This document shows positions 33,231-42,795 of a stretch of 64,000 bases of DNA, in pieces. The notes beneath the pieces were generated by a model. It was not told the DNA's origin. It was given only the letters and a program-made list of their open reading frames with translations, and did no database searches. How positions within the stretch are numbered: the first letter of the stretch is position 1; each line of letters opens with the position of its first letter. The position numbers and the translations under genes are program-made. The stretch covers positions 107,532-171,531 of the forward strand of contig JBBILI010000006.1 of assembly GCA_037445025.1 (NCBI GenBank), read 5' to 3'. The DNA comes from CAIQQQ01 sp037445025. GTDB lineage: Bacteria; Pseudomonadota; Alphaproteobacteria; Acetobacterales; Acetobacteraceae.

Positions 33231-33557
33231 CTAACCCGGTTTCCCGGGCCAGAGATGGGAAGCAAAGAAACCCAGCAGCGCGAGCAGGGCACCGCCGATC
33301 CAGTGCGCCAGATGCAGGCCGCCCATGCCCTGGCTCAGAGTGTTGGTTAGCTTGTCGAGCTTGAGCTCGATCGTCTCAAGCCGAGCGGCAGCTGTTACGT
33401 CGTTGCGGTCCATGCGGTCCTCGAGGGCCACGACACGGCCTTCGAGCTGGCCGATGAGGCGGGGGGCAGTGTCATGCATCGCTGCACAATCCGGGTCGGC
33501 TGGAGCGGGAGCGCTTCGTCGTCGGCGAGATGGTCGAAGTTCGGAGGTGTTGGTCAC
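33231..33557 (-). CDS. XhlA-like coiled-coil membrane protein (lysis cassette)
   Basis: A 108-aa product with a coiled coil at about residues 35-78 (QLEGRVVALEDRMDRNDV and LETIELKLDKLTNTL) and one C-terminal membrane helix (WIGGALLALLGFFASHLW). This layout matches XhlA/haemolysin-type phage membrane proteins that assist holins. The ATG overlaps the stop of the large fibre gene. The first 26 residues are basic and proline-rich; a start at the internal methionine (MHDTAPRL) is possible. Confidence 0.65.
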   Translation of the reverse strand: MTNTSELRPSRRRRSAPAPADPDCAAMHDTAPRLIGQLEGRVVALEDRMDRNDVTAAARLETIELKLDKLTNTLSQGMGGLHLAHWIGGALLALLGFFASHLWPGKPG

Positions 33558-36500
33558 AGGTTGCCCCTTACGGTGGCGCCGGATCCGCCAGACCCGCCGG
33601 ATGTGGTCGACGTGGTCGAGCCCGCGGAGCCGGAGGCGTTGAACGTGCCGGCCGTGAATGACGGCGCGCCGAGGTTGATGATCTGGTAGTTGCCGCCGTT
33701 GCCGCCGGCGCCGCCGGCGCCGCCCTTGCCGGTACCAGAGCCGGTGCCGCCGGTACCGCCAGCGCCGCCGGAGACATCGATGCCGTTGACGATCGTGCTG
33801 CCGAGCAGCCCTTCAGTGACGATGTAGACGAAGCCGCCGCCGGCCGCTCCGCCGCCGCCACCGCCGCCGGCGTTGCCGCCGGCAGCGTTGCCGCCATTGC
33901 CGCCATTGGATCCCTTGGCGGACAAAATCCCGACAGTGGTGTTGGTGCCGCGCTGGATGAAGCGGGCATACAGGCAGATCGAGCCACCGCCTGGCCCGGC
34001 GGCACCGCCGCCACCGCCGGAATTGGTGCCGTCGCCGCCGCCAGCACCGCCTGACGACCCGCTAAAGCCGGCATAAGTCGTGTTGCAGGTGCCATAATAG
34101 AGGCTGAAGGTGAGCGTCGGCGTGGGAAAACTGGGCTGGTAGCTGGCGCTCACGGCCAGGGATCCGGCACTGCCACCTGCTGACGTGCCCGCCCCTCCGC
34201 CCCCGCCAACGCCGCCCTGGCCCCCGTTGGCGGCAAAATTGTACGCCGAACTGCTGGTTCCGGTGGCACCGATACCTGTGCCGCCGGCAACACCGTTCAG
34301 GGCGGGCGCCGCCAGAGGCACATCGCGCGCGGCAAACTGGGCCCCATTGCCGGCACCTGCCGCGGAACCGACGGCGTTGGACACCGTGCCACCGCTGACG
34401 AGGATTGCACCGGCCGAAGCGGCAGAGATATCGAGCGTGCCGGAGACAAAGATGCGATGGCCATTCGGGTTCAGAACACCGGTCCCGCTCAGCACGAGAC
34501 TGGAATAGTGCATGTCACGGCTCAGGGTGGTGGTACCCGACGAGATCGTGACGCTCCCGTCAGCGCCTGTGCCGAACAGCAATGATCCGGTGTACGGCGA
34601 CAGATAGGAGCTGGAGAGAAGGCTGCCGAGTGCCACCGTTCCCAGGTTGCTGACCAGAGAACCGACATTGGCGATGGTGCCGCTGGTGGTGATCGTTCCG
34701 GTGAAGGTAGGACTCGCGGCGGGTGCGCGCGACGTGTCTGTGGGATGGACATGGTCCTGACGGGCGAACAGCGTCGTTGTGCCGACGGCCGCGGTTCCGT
34801 TCATTGCGGGCGTTGATGTGCCGGCCTGGCCGATGACGAAGGCTGTGGAGGCGGCCTGGGTGGAGTTGGTGTTCACCGCCGCCGTCGGGACCGTGGGCGT
34901 TCCGGTCAGTGCTGGTGAGACCAGCGGCGCGTAGGTCGCCGTTGCCGTGGTGGCTGACAGGGCACCGGTGATGCGGGAGTCGTTGCCGGCTGCGGCGGTC
35001 GTGGCTGATGTGCCGTAGTTCACCACCAGGGTTCCGCCCGACCCGGTCAGCCCCGTTCCCGCAACGGAAGCCGCAATCTGCGCTGCGGTCACGGCTCCGG
35101 TCTGTCCGACCACCGACTGAACCGGGGCACCGGCGCTGGTGATGTAGTTCTGGGCCTTGACGAAGGCTGTGTTCGCTGCCGTCGTCGAGTTGTCTGATGT
35201 GGCGGGCGTGGCAACCGTTATGCTGGCACCGGACACGCTGCCGCCGGTGATGGCAACGCTTGCGGCATTCTGGGACGCCATCGTACCGAGACCGGCGATG
35301 CGTGAGTCGTTGCCGGACTGGCAGACCCAGCGCGATGCGCTCGCCTGGTATAGGAAGCTCACCTCGACATAGGCTGGAAGCGACGTGGGCGCGCCCAGAA
35401 TGGTCTGGCCGGATGCTGCCACGAAGCTGCAGGAGAGGACGCTCGCCGTCGAGCACAGCAGGAGCCATTGGCCGTTCACCGGGTTGGACGGGAAGGTGAT
35501 GGAGCCGCTTGCGAGGGTTCCGGATGGAACCAGCTGCAAGGTGGTCACACCGCTCGGCACGATGATGGAGAAGCCAGTGCTCGGGGTCTGCAGGCTGAAG
35601 CTGGCGTCGGCGATGCCGCCAGAAAAGCTGGCCGCACCGGAGGCGGCGAGCGTGGTGACCCGCGTGGTGCCGGTTCCAGCCGGTGTAAGCACGATGTCCT
35701 GGTTGGCGCCGGCGCCGTTGGAGGCGATCTGTGCTGTCGATGTACCCGTGGTCCAGGCCACCGCCTGACCTTCAGCCATCGTGAGCGCAGCGCCGTCCTG
35801 GAACGTGGCGGTGGTGGTGCGCAGGCCGTGCAGCCAGGTGAGGTTCACCTCGAGCGGCGCGTATGGGATCTGTGCCGTGACGCCGGTGAGGTCGCCGTTG
35901 ATGTAGATGGCACGCCCCACACCGCCTACGACGCAGTTCGGCTCATACATCGATGCGTTGTAAAAGCGGGCCGGCAGGCCGGTGGAGTTGGTGGCGGCGG
36001 ATTGGCCGAACAGCTCGGCGAACAGCAGGTTCTTGCCTTCGCCAGGTTGCCCCAGTCCGGTGGCCTCCGGCGAGTAGTTGACGATGCCGGTGATCTGCTG
36101 TGGACCGGTGATGTGGTTGACGGGATCGTTGCGATAGGCCTTCCAGCCGATGTCGAGGCCGCGGTTGACGACGTTGTATTCCTCGACGACGTGCGTCCAG
36201 TTGTGCGTCGTATCGTTGGGCGTAATGCCGACTGTCCAGCGAACGAGCTCAGCGCCCATGTTGGCGCCGGTGACGTTGGCGGGGTTGTAGACGCCGATCA
36301 GTGTGCTGGCGTTGTCGACGCTGTCGGCGTTGCCGGCCGTGGTGAAGTAGTTGAACTTCTGCGCCTGTGCGCAGTATGGGCCGGCGTTGTAGACATTGGT
36401 GAGCGGGCCGATCACGCCGGCGCTTGGAACAGATCCGGTGAAGTTCCATTGGAACGCACCGTTGCCGGGGTTGCCCGCCGTCCAGCTGCTGTTGAAGCTG

Positions 36501-38110
36501 CTTTGGGTCCCCCCGGTGATGGCCAGGGACTGGAACTGGGCGTTGCCGTTCGCATCGATGAACGCAGGTGTTGTCGAGGGATAGGTCGACAGGTCTCGCA
36601 GAACGAAGGCGTTCCGCGTCACGGCGTTCTTCAGAACCGTGTAGCCGTCGTACCAGGTGCCGCCCGAGCCTACGACCTGGAAGGCGTTGGTCCCCTGATT
36701 TGGACCGAAGTTGATCGCAGCGACACCGTTCTTGGTGTTCCAGCGATTGTTTTCCGGCTGTGCCGCACCGTTGTTGACGAGGTCGACCTCGATGCCAGTG
36801 GCCAGGCCATCAGAACTTGGACTGACGGTCGCCATGGCGGCCATGCCCCAGGCGCGGCCCTTGGTGTTGCCCGGCAGGATCGACCCTGTGGATTGGATGC
36901 CGACGGCATCCTTGGTGGTCAAGGAGGTGTCGTAGGAGGAGCCGAGCGCATAGGTCGACGGATCGTAGGAGGAGATTGCCGCATACAGCGCTGCCTTCTC
37001 GTACGACGTGCTGCCGAAGGTGGTAGCGACGATCTGCGACGCGTGGACGGTCCAGGAATTGGCGTCACTGGCACCGACGCGCATGAAGATCTTGGCGGCC
37101 TGCTGCTGTTGCAGGACCAGACCGTCCGCGATGGTGTTGGGGCCACCGGCGCCCAGAAAGATGACGCCGCCATCGAGTTCGAGCAGCGCCTTGTCCGGTG
37201 CATAGACAGCGCTGTTGAAGCGGTAGGTGCCCTTGGGGAAGTAGATGGTACCACCGCTGGCGGGCAGGCCGGAGGCGAGGGTCTGGAACGCAGCCGAGAA
37301 GTCCGTGACACCCGAAGGATCGGCGCCATAGTCGAGGACGTTGTAGACATCGGCCTGGCGGTCGGCGAGGGAGCGCGCGAGCGTCGTGCCACTTGCCATA
37401 GAAGTTGCCGGGGAGACATCCATGCCACTGACAGCGACGGACAATGTGCCGTCGGGCAGAACTGCAAGATCGGCGCCTGGCTTCACGCCGCCCAGCGAGC
37501 TGGCCGTTGCGGCGGGGAGCGCGTAGGCGGTTGGCCGATTGGAGAGATCGGCGTAGCTGCCGGTGGTCGCCACTGTGGCAAGACCCGATATGGCGGAGGA
37601 GGACAGCGTTGTTGTGCCAGAGGTCACCTGGCCTTTGGCATTGACCGTGACCTGGGTGAACTGGCCCGGTGTGGTGATGGCGGGCAGTGTCACAGCGATC
37701 GTGTTCGAACCTGTGCCTGTCACATCACCCGTCAAACTGATGGGTTGATAGTATTTGGCTTGTACGAAGGCCGTGGTGGCGACAGTGTTGCTGCTGTCGC
37801 CAATTGCCGGGGTCGGGGCCGTGGGTGTGCCAGAGAAGGCTGGTGACGCCAGGGGAGCGATCACCGAGGTGTCAACGGTCAAGGCGGTGGAGGCGACCGT
37901 CAGCCCGCGGCCAATGTCGACCGATTCCGGCTGACCGGGGACTGGACTGATGCGACCGAGCAGTTTGCTCTGCGCCAGGGTCAGTTGGGGCTGCAGGCCT
38001 TGCAGCAACTGAGACACCGACGTGGCTGCTGAGGTGCCGGACTGGTCGATCATGAGCTGGTCGGTCGGGTTGACGACCGCGGTCTGCGGCAGCTGCGGGA
38101 TCGTGGTCAT
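33554..38110 (-). CDS. Large phage tail fibre with pectate-lyase-like and glycine-rich modules
   Basis: A 1518-aa tail protein. Residues 1-70 form a module shared with the upstream 852-aa fibre (LQP at 39-41, LLGRIS at 50-55). Fibre repeats of the type SPAFSGTPTAPT...ATTAFV occur at about 89-121 and twice more near residues 1000-1150. A pectate-lyase-3-like segment starts near residue 255 (DVYNVLDYGADPSGVTDF, then GGTIYFPKGTYRF) and suggests a beta-helix that binds or cleaves polysaccharide. The last 250 residues are very glycine-rich with GGGGGAAGPGGG-type runs, like polyglycine adhesin tips. It is the last large gene of the operon. Confidence 0.88.
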   Translation of the reverse strand: MTTIPQLPQTAVVNPTDQLMIDQSGTSAATSVSQLLQGLQPQLTLAQSKLLGRISPVPGQPESVDIGRGLTVASTALTVDTSVIAPLASPAFSGTPTAPTPAIGDSSNTVATTAFVQAKYYQPISLTGDVTGTGSNTIAVTLPAITTPGQFTQVTVNAKGQVTSGTTTLSSSAISGLATVATTGSYADLSNRPTAYALPAATASSLGGVKPGADLAVLPDGTLSVAVSGMDVSPATSMASGTTLARSLADRQADVYNVLDYGADPSGVTDFSAAFQTLASGLPASGGTIYFPKGTYRFNSAVYAPDKALLELDGGVIFLGAGGPNTIADGLVLQQQQAAKIFMRVGASDANSWTVHASQIVATTFGSTSYEKAALYAAISSYDPSTYALGSSYDTSLTTKDAVGIQSTGSILPGNTKGRAWGMAAMATVSPSSDGLATGIEVDLVNNGAAQPENNRWNTKNGVAAINFGPNQGTNAFQVVGSGGTWYDGYTVLKNAVTRNAFVLRDLSTYPSTTPAFIDANGNAQFQSLAITGGTQSSFNSSWTAGNPGNGAFQWNFTGSVPSAGVIGPLTNVYNAGPYCAQAQKFNYFTTAGNADSVDNASTLIGVYNPANVTGANMGAELVRWTVGITPNDTTHNWTHVVEEYNVVNRGLDIGWKAYRNDPVNHITGPQQITGIVNYSPEATGLGQPGEGKNLLFAELFGQSAATNSTGLPARFYNASMYEPNCVVGGVGRAIYINGDLTGVTAQIPYAPLEVNLTWLHGLRTTTATFQDGAALTMAEGQAVAWTTGTSTAQIASNGAGANQDIVLTPAGTGTTRVTTLAASGAASFSGGIADASFSLQTPSTGFSIIVPSGVTTLQLVPSGTLASGSITFPSNPVNGQWLLLCSTASVLSCSFVAASGQTILGAPTSLPAYVEVSFLYQASASRWVCQSGNDSRIAGLGTMASQNAASVAITGGSVSGASITVATPATSDNSTTAANTAFVKAQNYITSAGAPVQSVVGQTGAVTAAQIAASVAGTGLTGSGGTLVVNYGTSATTAAAGNDSRITGALSATTATATYAPLVSPALTGTPTVPTAAVNTNSTQAASTAFVIGQAGTSTPAMNGTAAVGTTTLFARQDHVHPTDTSRAPAASPTFTGTITTSGTIANVGSLVSNLGTVALGSLLSSSYLSPYTGSLLFGTGADGSVTISSGTTTLSRDMHYSSLVLSGTGVLNPNGHRIFVSGTLDISAASAGAILVSGGTVSNAVGSAAGAGNGAQFAARDVPLAAPALNGVAGGTGIGATGTSSSAYNFAANGGQGGVGGGGGAGTSAGGSAGSLAVSASYQPSFPTPTLTFSLYYGTCNTTYAGFSGSSGGAGGGDGTNSGGGGGAAGPGGGSICLYARFIQRGTNTTVGILSAKGSNGGNGGNAAGGNAGGGGGGGAAGGGFVYIVTEGLLGSTIVNGIDVSGGAGGTGGTGSGTGKGGAGGAGGNGGNYQIINLGAPSFTAGTFNASGSAGSTTSTTSGGSGGSGATVRGNL

Positions 38111-38180
38111 GCGGATTCTCCCCCCGCCCTGGAGGCAGGTGCGGGTGATGCGGGGGCGATGGGATGGTCAGAGCGAAACG

Positions 38181-40739
38181 TCAGCCGACGGCGAACCAGC
38201 CGGTGTTGGAGGTGCCGGTCTGCTTGACGTAGAAGCTGCTTCCGACGCCGCCGTTGAGGTTGTGGTAGGTCGAGCCCGGCGGCGCCGTCACCACGCCCTG
38301 CGGGCTGCCGCGGCCGATGGCGTTGAGGCAGCCAGTGGCCTCGGCATCGGTGGTGAAACGAAGGTTGCCCGTGCCGTTCGGGTGGATCTGCACATCTCCA
38401 TTGGCGATGCTGCGCAGACTGGCGCCGCCGGCGCCGTCGGGGGCGAGGTAGTCGGCGGTGCTGAAATACCGGGCACGCCAGGTGCCCCAGGTGCCGATCC
38501 ATTCGACATCGGCGGCGGCAGGGACGTTGAGGTCGGTATAGGTCCAGTTCTCCTGCAGCGGTGCGGAGCCGACGCGGGTGAAATGGACGGCCGTGTTGCA
38601 GCGAACGACCAGACGGCGTTCTTCCGGGACGGGAAGGCCGCACCAGCCGGTGGCGGTGGCGCCTGTGCCATTGCCGGTGACAGTGATGGTGACCTGTGTC
38701 CCGGTCGGGCCGTAGCCGCTGCCGGGGTTGGTGACGACGACGCCGATCAGGACGCCGTTGGACAGCATGGCGGTGGCCGTGGCGCCCGTGCCTGAACCTG
38801 TGACGCTGATGGTGGCCGCGGTGTAGCCCGAGCCTCCGGCAGTGACACGGATGAAGGTGATGCCGCCGGCGGACTGGGCCTGGTACATGCCGACCATGGA
38901 CTGAACACCGGTTGGGGCCGTGGTGATCATCAGGCTGTCGGCGATATCGGGGACGAGGAGGGTCTGCAGGCCGCCGATCGCGGTCGGATTGACCACAAAA
39001 CGTTGTGACAGGTTCCAGCGGTTACCCTCGACGATGATGCTGTCAGTGTTGGCCCAGAGGGTGTTAGCGAGCTGGGCACCGTTGGTACCCACGAAACTGT
39101 TGCGCGCCACCAGGACGTTCTGCGGTCCGTCACGCAGCAGGATGCCGCCGGCGGACGCGCTCGACAGGCCGATCCAGTTGCCGGTGAGCGACAGGATGTC
39201 GGTCGCCTGGCCGAAATTGACACCGGTCGAGTCGGTTTCCACGTTGTTGGCGACGAGGGCCCAGGAGCTGCAATCCTGGAGGAAGTTGTCGTCGACGCGG
39301 ACGTTCAGGCCGCCGCCGCAGTTGATCCCGAAGCTGGAGCCCTGGACGAAATTGGCGGTAAAGTCGGCATTGAGCGAACCGCCGCAGTCGATGCCGTAAA
39401 GGCCGGTGCCGGTGACCATGTTCGAGACCACACGGGAATTGGCAATGTTGGCCAGAATGCCGGCACCGGCGTTTGTAACGGTGCCGTTGTTGGACAGCAG
39501 GTTGCCATGCACCTGCAGGGCGCGACCGGACACGGCGATACCATAGACGGTGTTGTCGTGACAGATGTTGCCGGCGACGACGATGGAGATCGCGTCCGGA
39601 TTGGCATTGCCCCAGGTTGGCGGGGTGAGGTTGGTGGCGTTGTAGTTGCCCACGGCGATGCCACGCTGGTTGTTCCAGCAGCGATTGCCAATCACCTGCG
39701 CCATGTGGACCTTCTGGACGAAGGTCTGGTCGTTGTAATCGAAGCAGAGCCCATACTGACCGTTGTCATGGGCGCGGCAGCCTTCGACCAGGACACCTTC
39801 ACAGCCCTGGACCCAGAGCCCGTTGCTGGTGTTGGAAGCGAATTCGCAGTCGCGGATGCTGTGCTGGCACAGCGTGGGATCGTTCGCGAGGTAGGTGAGG
39901 CCGTGGCCAAGGACCGCGCCGTAGGCGTTGATGAAGGCGCAGCGGTGAAAGTCCGTCACGGTGCAGGAGGCGGCGACCAGGATGGACCAGCTGTCGATGC
40001 TGATGGCCGACTTGTGGGCATCGAAGATCACACCGTCGGCGCGGAAGCTGGTGCCCTGCAGGAGGATCCAGGCGCCGGAGCCGGCCTGGGTTGACCTTCG
40101 TAGCGTGCTGAGGCCTGGTGTGCCGATCAAGGCCGCCGCGGCTGTGGGGATCGTGAGCTGGCCCTTGATGGCGTAGATCTTGGCGCCGAGACGCACGGGG
40201 CGGCCGGAGGCGAAGGCTGCGGTGAGAGCAGCGGTGTCGTCGGTGACGCCGTCTCCGACTGCGCCGAAATCCTCGATTGCGACGGTGCTGGCGAAATGAT
40301 CTGCCAAGGTGCGGGCTGTGACAGCACCTGTGGCGGTGACCTGTGTGGTGGAGACGTTCACGCCGCTGAGGCTGGCAAGCCCGGCCATGAACTGACCGTA
40401 GGGCAGGGCCACGCTGGAGCCGCTCTGCGACATCGCGACGAGATCGGCGGCCGAGGGGGACGCGGCCGCGGGCAGTCCGGCCACGGTGAACGGTGCCGAC
40501 GTGGCCGAGAGGTTGCCGTTCGAGAGGGTCAGGTTCGCGCCGATGGTGATTGCCTCGGGTGCGCCGGAACCGGTGGAGATGCGCCCGAGTAGCTGACCTG
40601 AGGTGAGGGCGAGCGCTGGCTGCAGGCCGGCCGTCACCTGCGCCACGGTGGCCTTGCGCAGAGTGCCGGACTGGCTGATGGGCAGTTCATCGGTGGAGGC
40701 CGCGGCTGTTGCGGCGGTGAGATCATCGACGGTTGGCAT
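38181..40739 (-). CDS. Phage tail fibre/tailspike with right-handed beta-helix
   Basis: An 852-aa product starting MPTVDDLTAATAAASTDELP, which matches the first 70 residues of the neighbouring larger fibre without gaps. Near residue 150 a pectate-lyase-like opening appears (IEDFGAVGDGVTDDTAAL), followed by about 350 residues rich in parallel beta-helix turns with many N and G positions (FASNTSNGLWVQGCEGVLVEG). The C-terminal part carries two similar glycine/threonine stretches (GGSGYTAATISVTGSGTGATATA) and ends TSNTGWFAVG. Likely role: receptor or capsule binding. It follows the fibre-adaptor gene after two bases. Confidence 0.88.
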   Translation of the reverse strand: MPTVDDLTAATAAASTDELPISQSGTLRKATVAQVTAGLQPALALTSGQLLGRISTGSGAPEAITIGANLTLSNGNLSATSAPFTVAGLPAAASPSAADLVAMSQSGSSVALPYGQFMAGLASLSGVNVSTTQVTATGAVTARTLADHFASTVAIEDFGAVGDGVTDDTAALTAAFASGRPVRLGAKIYAIKGQLTIPTAAAALIGTPGLSTLRRSTQAGSGAWILLQGTSFRADGVIFDAHKSAISIDSWSILVAASCTVTDFHRCAFINAYGAVLGHGLTYLANDPTLCQHSIRDCEFASNTSNGLWVQGCEGVLVEGCRAHDNGQYGLCFDYNDQTFVQKVHMAQVIGNRCWNNQRGIAVGNYNATNLTPPTWGNANPDAISIVVAGNICHDNTVYGIAVSGRALQVHGNLLSNNGTVTNAGAGILANIANSRVVSNMVTGTGLYGIDCGGSLNADFTANFVQGSSFGINCGGGLNVRVDDNFLQDCSSWALVANNVETDSTGVNFGQATDILSLTGNWIGLSSASAGGILLRDGPQNVLVARNSFVGTNGAQLANTLWANTDSIIVEGNRWNLSQRFVVNPTAIGGLQTLLVPDIADSLMITTAPTGVQSMVGMYQAQSAGGITFIRVTAGGSGYTAATISVTGSGTGATATAMLSNGVLIGVVVTNPGSGYGPTGTQVTITVTGNGTGATATGWCGLPVPEERRLVVRCNTAVHFTRVGSAPLQENWTYTDLNVPAAADVEWIGTWGTWRARYFSTADYLAPDGAGGASLRSIANGDVQIHPNGTGNLRFTTDAEATGCLNAIGRGSPQGVVTAPPGSTYHNLNGGVGSSFYVKQTGTSNTGWFAVG

Positions 40740-40741
40740 GG

Positions 40742-41227
40742 TCAGCTCCCGATCAGGATGGGGTTGCCGGCCTGATCGGTGACGATGGCGCCGGCGCCGC
40801 TGGTCAGGGCGTTGGAGGGGGCGCTGGCGACGGCGAGCGATTGCACCGGTAACAGGACGACGCGGTTGACCGTTCTTCCGTCGGCGGTTCCGATGGTGAT
40901 CTGGACACTGTAGATCGTGCCGACCTGGCCTGAGCCCAGCCACAGCACGGCGACGGCGCCGTCAGCGCCGGTGCTGGCGAGGGTGAGGTCGCCGGTCGCA
41001 TTGGGGGTGATGGCAACGTCAATCGTGGTGATGCTGTCACCACGGTTGCCGAGCAGGGCGGCCGAGATGTCGAACTCGTAGTCGAGCACGTCGGCGGGGT
41101 CCTTGGCCGGCCAGACCAGGGGCGCGGGGGTGGTGGGAATGGTGCCGCGGGGAACGGGGACGAACCCGTCGAGCACGACCCGGCGGGCGCCGCTGGGGCG
41201 CCAGACATGCTGGGCGATGGTGGGCAT
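40742..41227 (-). CDS. Phage fibre-tail adaptor protein
   Basis: A 161-aa product beginning MPTIAQHVWRPSGARRVVLDG. The central segment KDPADVLDYEFDISAALLG ... ITTIDVAITPNATGDLTL ... AVLWLGSGQVGTIYSVQITIGTADGRTVNR has the look of the phage fibre-tail adaptor family, which joins baseplates to fibres. Its place immediately before the 852-aa fibre supports this. The start at 41227 replaces a longer open frame whose first 13 residues are not conserved-looking. Confidence 0.7.
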   Translation of the reverse strand: MPTIAQHVWRPSGARRVVLDGFVPVPRGTIPTTPAPLVWPAKDPADVLDYEFDISAALLGNRGDSITTIDVAITPNATGDLTLASTGADGAVAVLWLGSGQVGTIYSVQITIGTADGRTVNRVVLLPVQSLAVASAPSNALTSGAGAIVTDQAGNPILIGS

Positions 41228-41240
41228 GGTCGGCTCCGAT

Positions 41241-41510
41241 TCAGCTGTGGGGCGCGAAGGCGGCAATCTGGGCGGAGAGAGTGGAAAGCTCCGACTGGAG
41301 CTGGGCGAGCGATGGGGTCTGGATCACAGTGGGCGTCGGTGCAGGCGGCGCGATGAAGCCGGAGCCGTTCTGCACGGAGCCGATCTGGATGCCGGTCTGG
41401 CTGGTGACATCGACCCATTGCAGGGACGGATGGAACAGCTGCACAGGATTGGCCGCTGTGGTGAGCAATTCGGCGACGATGCCGTCGACCAGGCGGGCAT
41501 AGGTCTTCAT
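41241..41510 (-). CDS. Small phage tail-fibre-associated protein
   Basis: An 89-aa product, MKTYARLVDGIVAEL ... FHPSLQWVDVTSQTG, of a type common beside phage fibre genes, possibly a fibre chaperone or small structural protein. The C-terminal half is a predicted helix (LAQLQSELSTLSAQIAAF). It starts three bases after the glycine-rich fibre stop and precedes the fibre adaptor. Confidence 0.6.
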   Translation of the reverse strand: MKTYARLVDGIVAELLTTAANPVQLFHPSLQWVDVTSQTGIQIGSVQNGSGFIAPPAPTPTVIQTPSLAQLQSELSTLSAQIAAFAPHS

Positions 41511-41513
41511 CGC

Positions 41514-42773
41514 TCAGTACTCCACGATGACGAGACCGGCGCCGCCGTTGCCGCCAGCGGCACCGGTGCCGGTGCCGCTGGTGCTGCTGGCGCCACCGCC
41601 GCCGCCGCCGCCGCCGTAGCCGGGGGCAGCAATCCCGGAGATGAGGCCGGTGGTGCCGCGGCCACCGCCGGGACCGCCGCCGTCTCCGCCGCGCGCCGCG
41701 GGGATGATGCTGTCGGTGCCCATCGAGCCGGGATAGTTGATCAGGCCGCCGACGCCGGAGCCGCCACCGCCGCCAGCGGCCGTGGTGGAGACCGAGCCGC
41801 CGCCGCCGCCCTGGCCGCCTGTGGCAGAGACGTAGACGCCGAAGCTCGATGTGCCGCCCACGCCGCCGCTGCCGGTGGTCCCTCCCGTGAGGGCGACGCC
41901 GCCGGCACCGACGGTCACAGGGACGGAGGTGCCGGGGGTCATGCCGGTGAGAATGGTGATCGCCTGGCCGCCTGCCCCGCCGCCGCCGCCCGGAATGGTG
42001 GCGTGAGTGCCGCCGGCACCGCCGCCGCCGATCACCGTCACACGCAGGCGCGAGACGCCTTGCGGCACGGTGAAGGTGCCCGAGGAGGTGAAGGGCTGGA
42101 TCTGCGAGAAGCCCGGGCGCAGGGCGGCCAGCCGAAAGGGGATGATCGGCGCCTGTGGCCAGGGCGCGATGCTGCCGGCGGTGATCTGGGTCTGGCCATA
42201 GACAACGGTGATGACAGCAAGACCGGACCAGCCGGTGTCGACCGAAGGCGTCGTCTGGCTGCCGACGACGGCCGGCGCGCCTGCCTTGAGCTGAAGCTGC
42301 ACGCGTTGGGTGCGCTGGGTGGCCTGGGCGACGCCGCTGTTGGCCGGGCCGAGATAAGGCTGTGCCGGGTTGGCCGCGTTGTAATATGGCAGCACGACGG
42401 GGGTGACGTCGGCTTCCTGGAACGTGGCCTCGATGAGGTAGTTGGTCGCCTGGCCGGTGGTGGTGGGGGCGGTCAGGGTGAAATTCGTGCTGCTCAGATT
42501 CACGCCCATCTTCACCAAGGCGTCGGCGGTGTCGGCTGCCAGCGAGCCGTAGGCGTTCTGATCGACGGTGGTGAGCTGGGTGATGCTGCCGGGGGCGACA
42601 ACGACGGAGAGGCTGGCCGGGACGGTGGGGTTCACCGTGAGGCCGTCGATCTGCGGTGATGTGCCAAGCGTGGCGGAGAGCAGGGCGCCGAGGGCCACCA
42701 TGGCGTTGCGGTTGGTCGACAACAGATCCGTATCGAGCGGAATGCTGCCGGGGTAGACGATGCTGCGGTCCAT
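41514..42773 (-). CDS. Glycine-rich phage tail protein
   Basis: A 419-aa product. Residues 1-220 resemble baseplate-attached tail proteins (MDRSIVYPGSIPLDTDLLS; VVVAPGSITQLTTVDQNAYGSL). After FTSSGTFTVPQGVSRLRVTVIGGGGAGG the last 170 residues are glycine-rich with runs such as GGGGGAGG and GYGGGGGGGG, ending GGNGGAGLVIVEY, a pattern typical of phage glycine-rich tail tips. It lies between gpI and the small fibre-associated gene and probably forms part of the receptor-binding apparatus. Confidence 0.8.
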   Translation of the reverse strand: MDRSIVYPGSIPLDTDLLSTNRNAMVALGALLSATLGTSPQIDGLTVNPTVPASLSVVVAPGSITQLTTVDQNAYGSLAADTADALVKMGVNLSSTNFTLTAPTTTGQATNYLIEATFQEADVTPVVLPYYNAANPAQPYLGPANSGVAQATQRTQRVQLQLKAGAPAVVGSQTTPSVDTGWSGLAVITVVYGQTQITAGSIAPWPQAPIIPFRLAALRPGFSQIQPFTSSGTFTVPQGVSRLRVTVIGGGGAGGTHATIPGGGGGAGGQAITILTGMTPGTSVPVTVGAGGVALTGGTTGSGGVGGTSSFGVYVSATGGQGGGGGSVSTTAAGGGGGSGVGGLINYPGSMGTDSIIPAARGGDGGGPGGGRGTTGLISGIAAPGYGGGGGGGGASSTSGTGTGAAGGNGGAGLVIVEY

Positions 42774-42795
42774 GTTCTGGCCTCGGACAGGGGTT

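Noticed and set aside
33700..34250. GCC/GCCGCC-rich repetition as a CRISPR or VNTR array
   Set aside because: The periodicity follows glycine codons in a real reading frame; there are no constant repeats with unique spacers.
35468..37846. Plus-strand open frame of about 790 codons within the large fibre gene
   Set aside because: Antisense to a gene with fibre repeats and a pectate-lyase-like module; the translated product is glycine/valine/arginine-biased and without features.
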